Positions 12,606 to 64,000 of a DNA stretch of 64,000 nucleotides are shown here, piece after piece. A model generated the notes under the pieces. That model was not told where the DNA came from and searched no databases. It was given only the letters and a program-made list of their open reading frames with translations. The stretch is from Pycnopodia helianthoides. Taxonomy: Eukaryota; Echinodermata; Asteroidea; Forcipulatida; Asteriidae. The stretch is taken from NCBI GenBank assembly GCA_032158295.1, contig CM063251.1, positions 6,172,253 to 6,236,252 of the forward strand. Direction: 5' to 3'. The stretch's first letter is position 1. Each line of letters opens with the position of its first letter. The position numbers and the translations under genes were made by a program.

Positions 12606-13460
12606 CTTTGGAATGTGAGACGGTTATCATTATTTTTCTGAGTACCCCTACGAACAAATTACAAAACATCTCGATTCTCATATATGTTTGTTATATAAAT
12701 GGGGGGGTATGATGACTTAAAACTGTGAATCAGACTCTTCCGCACATGCCCCTTATCTAAGAGTATACATGCAAACACATCCCCAGGTCAAACAGAGCCT
12801 CGATGTCTGTCCATGTTCCATCATTCAATCAAATCTCTTCATTACCCAAATGTTTCCCCAACAAACAACACATCGGGTGTGGGGACGATGACGAACACGC
12901 TCGCACACAACCTTGGCCCCCGCGTTGAGACTCTTCCCGTCCCGGTTTACCTATCTCCATGCTCGCTCCCCTTCAGCGATACCGATATAATCAGACGGCA
13001 AATAACAACTCGTGTCTTCACTTGTTTCCCCTTATTAGTTGGTGAGATACATGTATGTGTGGTTATCACTCGTTGAACGTGTGTGCGGGTGTCACTTAAC
13101 TGGTACCCGACGCACTCTGATAAGGCGAATGCTAAATTGATCATGTCAGCATTGGATTGCCAATTATGATGCTTTTGATAACAACTTTTTTTGGAAGGTT
13201 TTTTCAAGGCCATATTTTTCTACAAAAACATCACCTCAATACATGCATTAGATGTCGATGCCTAATAGAAATGCATCTGCCTTCTGGACAAAACTAACAG
13301 GAAGGATATGCCTGTACGGACCCTCCAGGAAAATGACGGTCTCAGACCAATGTTATTTATTATGCATAAATATAAATATGAACATTTTTTTGTTTTTACT
13401 TTGACCGAGCTGATCGTAGCAGCAGTGGTACATGTAGCAGTGTATGAGTTATGCAGACAT
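12606..13460. other. Flanking DNA, no gene seen
   Basis: Short open frames only; no repeat recognised. Confidence 0.5.
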
Positions 13461-13608
13461 GGGGCAATTCCCAAACCTCGGCTTGGGCTCTGGCTTGGGC
13501 TACGGCTCCAATTTTGGAGCGGTGTAATACATTTCGTATGGTGTTCCCAACATCAAACGGAGACTGGAGACGGAGACGGAGCCTAAGCCGAGGTTATGGA
13601 AATGCCCT
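13461..13608. mobile_element. Foldback element, GGGCAATTCCCAAACCTCGG ends
   Basis: GGGCAATTCCCAAACCTCGGC at the left pairs with GCCGAGGTTATGGAAATGCCC at the right; the inner arms pair GGCTCTGGCTTGGGC with GACGGAGCCTAAG. Confidence 0.7.
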
Positions 13609-13758
13609 GAGTGATCTTGCCTATAGCCCAAGCCAAATCATGGAATCCATCTTTGCAAAGGTGGCTATTCTTTTTTCATTCTGAGGCACTTCCAACGGCC
13701 TTCTTTAACATTGTTCCTGTGCAGTATTGTTTCAATTAACTCAAATATTTGAAAGAAT

Positions 13759-13910
13759 TAGGCCGTGTCCGAGCTGGCGTCTACGGCTACGGATACGGCT
13801 ACGACTGTTGATAAAGGTGTTGCTAAGGATGCCTTAAACTTCAAAGCATGATGAGAAGGCGATCCAGCCGTAGCCATAGCTCTAGCCGCCAATGATCGGA
13901 CACTGCCTTA
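13759..13910. mobile_element. Foldback element, GGCCGTGTCCGA ends, copy 2
   Basis: TAGGCCGTGTCCGAGCTGGC at the left and GATCGGACACTGCCTTA at the right, with GGCTACGGATACGGCTACG in the left arm. Ends about 70 bp before PDE11 exon a. Confidence 0.75.
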
Positions 13911-13981
13911 GGCTTATACAAAACCGTCTCAGTCTGGTCCCTTTTGACTATATGATATTATTGAACCCTTTCTCCCTCCAG

Positions 13982-63481
<49,500 letters not shown>

Positions 63482-63599
63482 GTAAGTCTGATTAACTTGT
63501 AGAGCTATAAACTATTTCAACACTTTACAATTAAAGTAGACAAGAAAATAGAATTAGCTGTTGCAAACTGCTTACCCACCAAAAGGACTTGTGATATAA

Positions 63600-63770
63600 A
63601 TGCAAAAGAAATAGTTATTAGCCTGACGTTTCGACTGTGGCAGAGTCTTTCTCGAAGGCTATAGCAACACAGTATTCACAAACAGGTACACGGGCAGGTG
63701 TAACAAAAGCAGTCAAGTAGCCAATAAAACAGTGAAAAACAAGCGACACAAATAATAACATATCCCAATG
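63600..63770 (+). repeat. Dispersed repeat, GACGTTTCGACTGTGGCAGA
   Basis: TAGCCTGACGTTTCGACTGT and GTCTTTCTCGAAGGCTATAG resemble a repeat I recall as common in marine invertebrate genomes; only one copy is present here. Confidence 0.45.
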
Positions 63771-64000
63771 TATTCAGCCCGATTAACTATTAAAAGTTCC
63801 CTGCTTAAAAATCCCTAACTATTAACAAATTATATCAAATAGTCTTCGTTTGAAGATTTCGAAAACCGGATATACACAAAGTTTCCTAGCAAAGGAATGA
63901 CATTTTAACATGCTTGCCTTGTTGTGGATCTACAAATCATTTTGGTGTGTTAAATGATTGAGTGTTATCTGTTTATTCCTTTTCTGTCAGAGTAAGGGGA

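Overview
The window looks like animal nuclear DNA, about 64 kb, AT-rich and low in coding density. It has GT-AG introns up to about 19 kb, many short inverted-repeat transposons, tRNA-derived SINEs, a decayed LINE and long simple-sequence arrays. The dispersed families I recognise (a TTAA-flanked element starting AGGCACTGAACACG, foldback elements built on GGGCCCAATTTCATA, and a SINE ending in AAGCGCTATATAAGAACTAC) suggest a marine invertebrate deuterostome, most likely an echinoderm. That placement is from memory and tentative.

The only clear host gene is a plus-strand cyclic-nucleotide phosphodiesterase of the PDE11 type (dual cAMP/cGMP, two GAF domains plus an HD-type catalytic domain). Eight exons between 13982 and 63481 encode about 341 residues: most of GAF-B, the linker, and the first half of the catalytic domain with the His proton donor and the HDxxHxxxxN metal-binding signature. 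Splice phases agree across all eight. The 5' part (N-terminus, GAF-A) and the 3' end of the catalytic domain lie outside the window. The third exon (38423-38565) has a one-base deletion relative to the reading frame, so a gene caller would probably miss it.

The 19 kb intron before the catalytic exons holds the most unusual object: an insertion of about 10.6 kb (45796-56439) with matching inverted termini, a TA target duplication, and ends packed with GAGTG/CACTC motifs. It sits inside a CTCTGC minisatellite, which would be continuous without it. On its minus strand it carries a six-exon gene (55789 down to 52444, 297 residues) with consistent splice phases and no recognised catalytic domain. 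The 3' half of this insertion appears twice about 4.05 kb apart (46051-49590 and 50104-53646). The copies differ by only five single-base indels and are joined by a badly corrupted third partial copy, so the duplication is probably an assembly error.

The other stretches are introns or flanks. From left to right they hold a CA-rich higher-order tandem repeat (242-990), foldback elements (1597-1978, 5052-5560), nested miniature transposons (6583-7096), a LINE fragment beside a SINE (15451-16800), a 540-bp CT tract (21670-22213), many copies of a GGGTCA-rich element, a complete 405-bp TIR element (34702-35106), three SINEs of one family, and a 24-bp TACTCG minisatellite (60467-60800). No rRNA genes, functional tRNA genes, CRISPR arrays or bacterial-type operons were seen.
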